From Alkalihalobacillus alcalophilus ATCC 27647 = CGMCC 1.3604 (lineage in GTDB: Bacteria > Bacillota > Bacilli > Bacillales > Bacillaceae_D), in contig NZ_ALPT02000093.1 in NCBI RefSeq assembly GCF_000292245.2, positions 1 through 15,123 of the forward strand: DNA of 15,123 nt, in the 5' to 3' direction. Under the pieces are notes generated by a model. That model saw only the letters and a list, made by a program, of their open reading frames with translations, ran no database searches and was not told where the DNA came from. Below, in pieces: positions 14,717-15,123 of the stretch. A program made the translations under genes and the position numbers. Positions within the stretch are counted from its first letter, which is position 1, and every line of letters begins with the position of its first letter.

Positions 14717-14742
14717 ATACCCCTCTTATTGTACTTGAAAAC
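14717..14742 (-). promoter_or_regulatory. Candidate sigma-B promoter of cccA
   Basis: On the minus strand GTTTTC (14737-14742), a 14-base spacer and a perfect GGGTAT (14717-14722) fit the sigma-B pattern GTTTWW-N12-15-GGGWAW apart from one base. It lies about 68 bases before the cccA ATG. Confidence 0.45.
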
Positions 14743-14997
14743 TGTAACCATGAAAAGGGATTCGTGATCTTTTGCTTTTTTTGTCACTCTTTTTACGAAA
14801 TTTTAAAGAAAAACATCCTTATCTTAAAGTATACCCGAAAAAACAGCAATCATTTATGAATTAAAAAGGAAACCACAAACAAAAACAGTTCAACTAGTTG
14901 GCAGAGCGAATAGAAGCTCTTAAACAAATGCCCTTGACACGTTTGAAAAGCGAGAAGTACTATCACACCAAACGGATAAACTGTGCATTAAGAAAAT

Positions 14998-15026
14998 ATT
15001 ATAGACCCTCCGGCTGTCGCTCCCAA
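14998..15026 (-). promoter_or_regulatory. Possible sigma-A promoter upstream of cccA
   Basis: TTGGGA (15021-15026), a 17-base spacer and a perfect TATAAT (14998-15003) on the minus strand. It would give a leader of about 340 bases before cccA, which makes its role uncertain. Confidence 0.35.
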
Positions 15027-15028
15027 AA

Positions 15029-15123
15029 CCATACTCCGCGTCCTGCGGGAACCTTGCGAGCCTCCTCGGCAAGCCTTGCGGGGTCTCGCTCCACGGTTTA
15101 TTCCCGCGGGAGTCTCCGTATGG
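15029..15123. repeat. GC-rich imperfect palindrome, probably a dispersed intergenic repeat
   Basis: CCATAC at 15029-15034 pairs with GTATGG at 15118-15123. Further in, CTGCGGGAA pairs with TTCCCGCGG, and GCGAG with CTCGC. The stretch is far richer in G and C than the rest of the window. Bacillaceae genomes carry such GC-rich palindromic intergenic elements in many copies. The window ends exactly at the outer arm, so it may extend further. Confidence 0.65.

Larger units (their letters stand above)
14650..15123. other. Intergenic region upstream of cccA
   Basis: No gene seen on either strand in these 474 bases. It holds a candidate sigma-B promoter, another possible minus-strand promoter and, at the right edge, a GC-rich palindrome. 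By synteny with Bacillus, sigA would be expected just beyond the right edge, but none of it is in view. Confidence 0.6.

Noticed and set aside
14825..14845. Second GGGTAT as a sigma-B -10
   Set aside because: There is no GTTT-type -35 at the required spacing.
14934..14960. Plus-strand promoter TTGACA with TACTAT
   Set aside because: The spacer is 18 and the -10 weak, and no plus-strand gene follows in the window.

Overview
The window is low-GC Firmicute DNA from a Bacillaceae-type endospore former. The evidence is strong AGGAGG ribosome binding sites, TTG and GTG starts, sigma-A type promoters with 17-base spacers, and a gene set matching the chromosomal block next to sigA (rpoD) in Bacillus: cccA, trmK, yqfO, ispH, yqfQ (vrrA), cshB, nfo, yqfT and the zinc (znu/zur) cluster. 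I cannot fix genus or species. No rRNA, tRNA or CRISPR array was seen.

Layout. 1-830 (minus) is the 5' two thirds of an IS200/IS605-type tnpB, broken by a one-base frameshift in an A6 tract and cut by the window edge. A hairpin-rich stretch upstream (887-958) may be the element end. 1046-4063 (minus) is an operon znuC - znuB - znuB2 - zur, read from a promoter with a likely Zur operator (4089-4150) and closed by a terminator at 979-1023. There are two tandem permease genes and no binding-protein gene. 4287-4988 (minus) is a membrane-anchored SLT-domain protein with its own promoter and terminator. 5318-6442 (minus) is a soluble PAS/histidine kinase of the sporulation-kinase type, preceded by a good sigma-H promoter match. 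It is divergent from a small DUF2624 gene (6641-6904, plus).

6998-9283 (minus) is the cshB-nfo pair: a DEAD-box RNA helicase and endonuclease IV. A two-sided terminator (6952-6990) is shared with the DUF2624 gene. 9452-11835 (plus) holds yqfQ/vrrA, a CarD-family regulator gene and ispH. Strong promoters precede the carD-like gene and ispH, and the ispH leader can form alternative hairpins. 11888-12201 is non-coding and holds a degenerate tandem repeat with an exact 51-base period. 12284-14112 (minus) is trmK-yqfO, overlapping by 4 bases. 14278-14649 (minus) is cccA, a membrane-anchored cytochrome c-550, with a possible sigma-B promoter. The last 95 bases are a GC-rich imperfect palindrome running to the window edge.

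Most of the window is conserved housekeeping: zinc supply, DNA repair, RNA remodelling, tRNA methylation, isoprenoid synthesis and respiration. I found no clear new multi-gene system. The points most worth a second look are the tnpB frameshift and its structured upstream end, the two-permease znu operon, the sigma-H promoter at the kinase, the ispH leader, and the 51-base repeat array.
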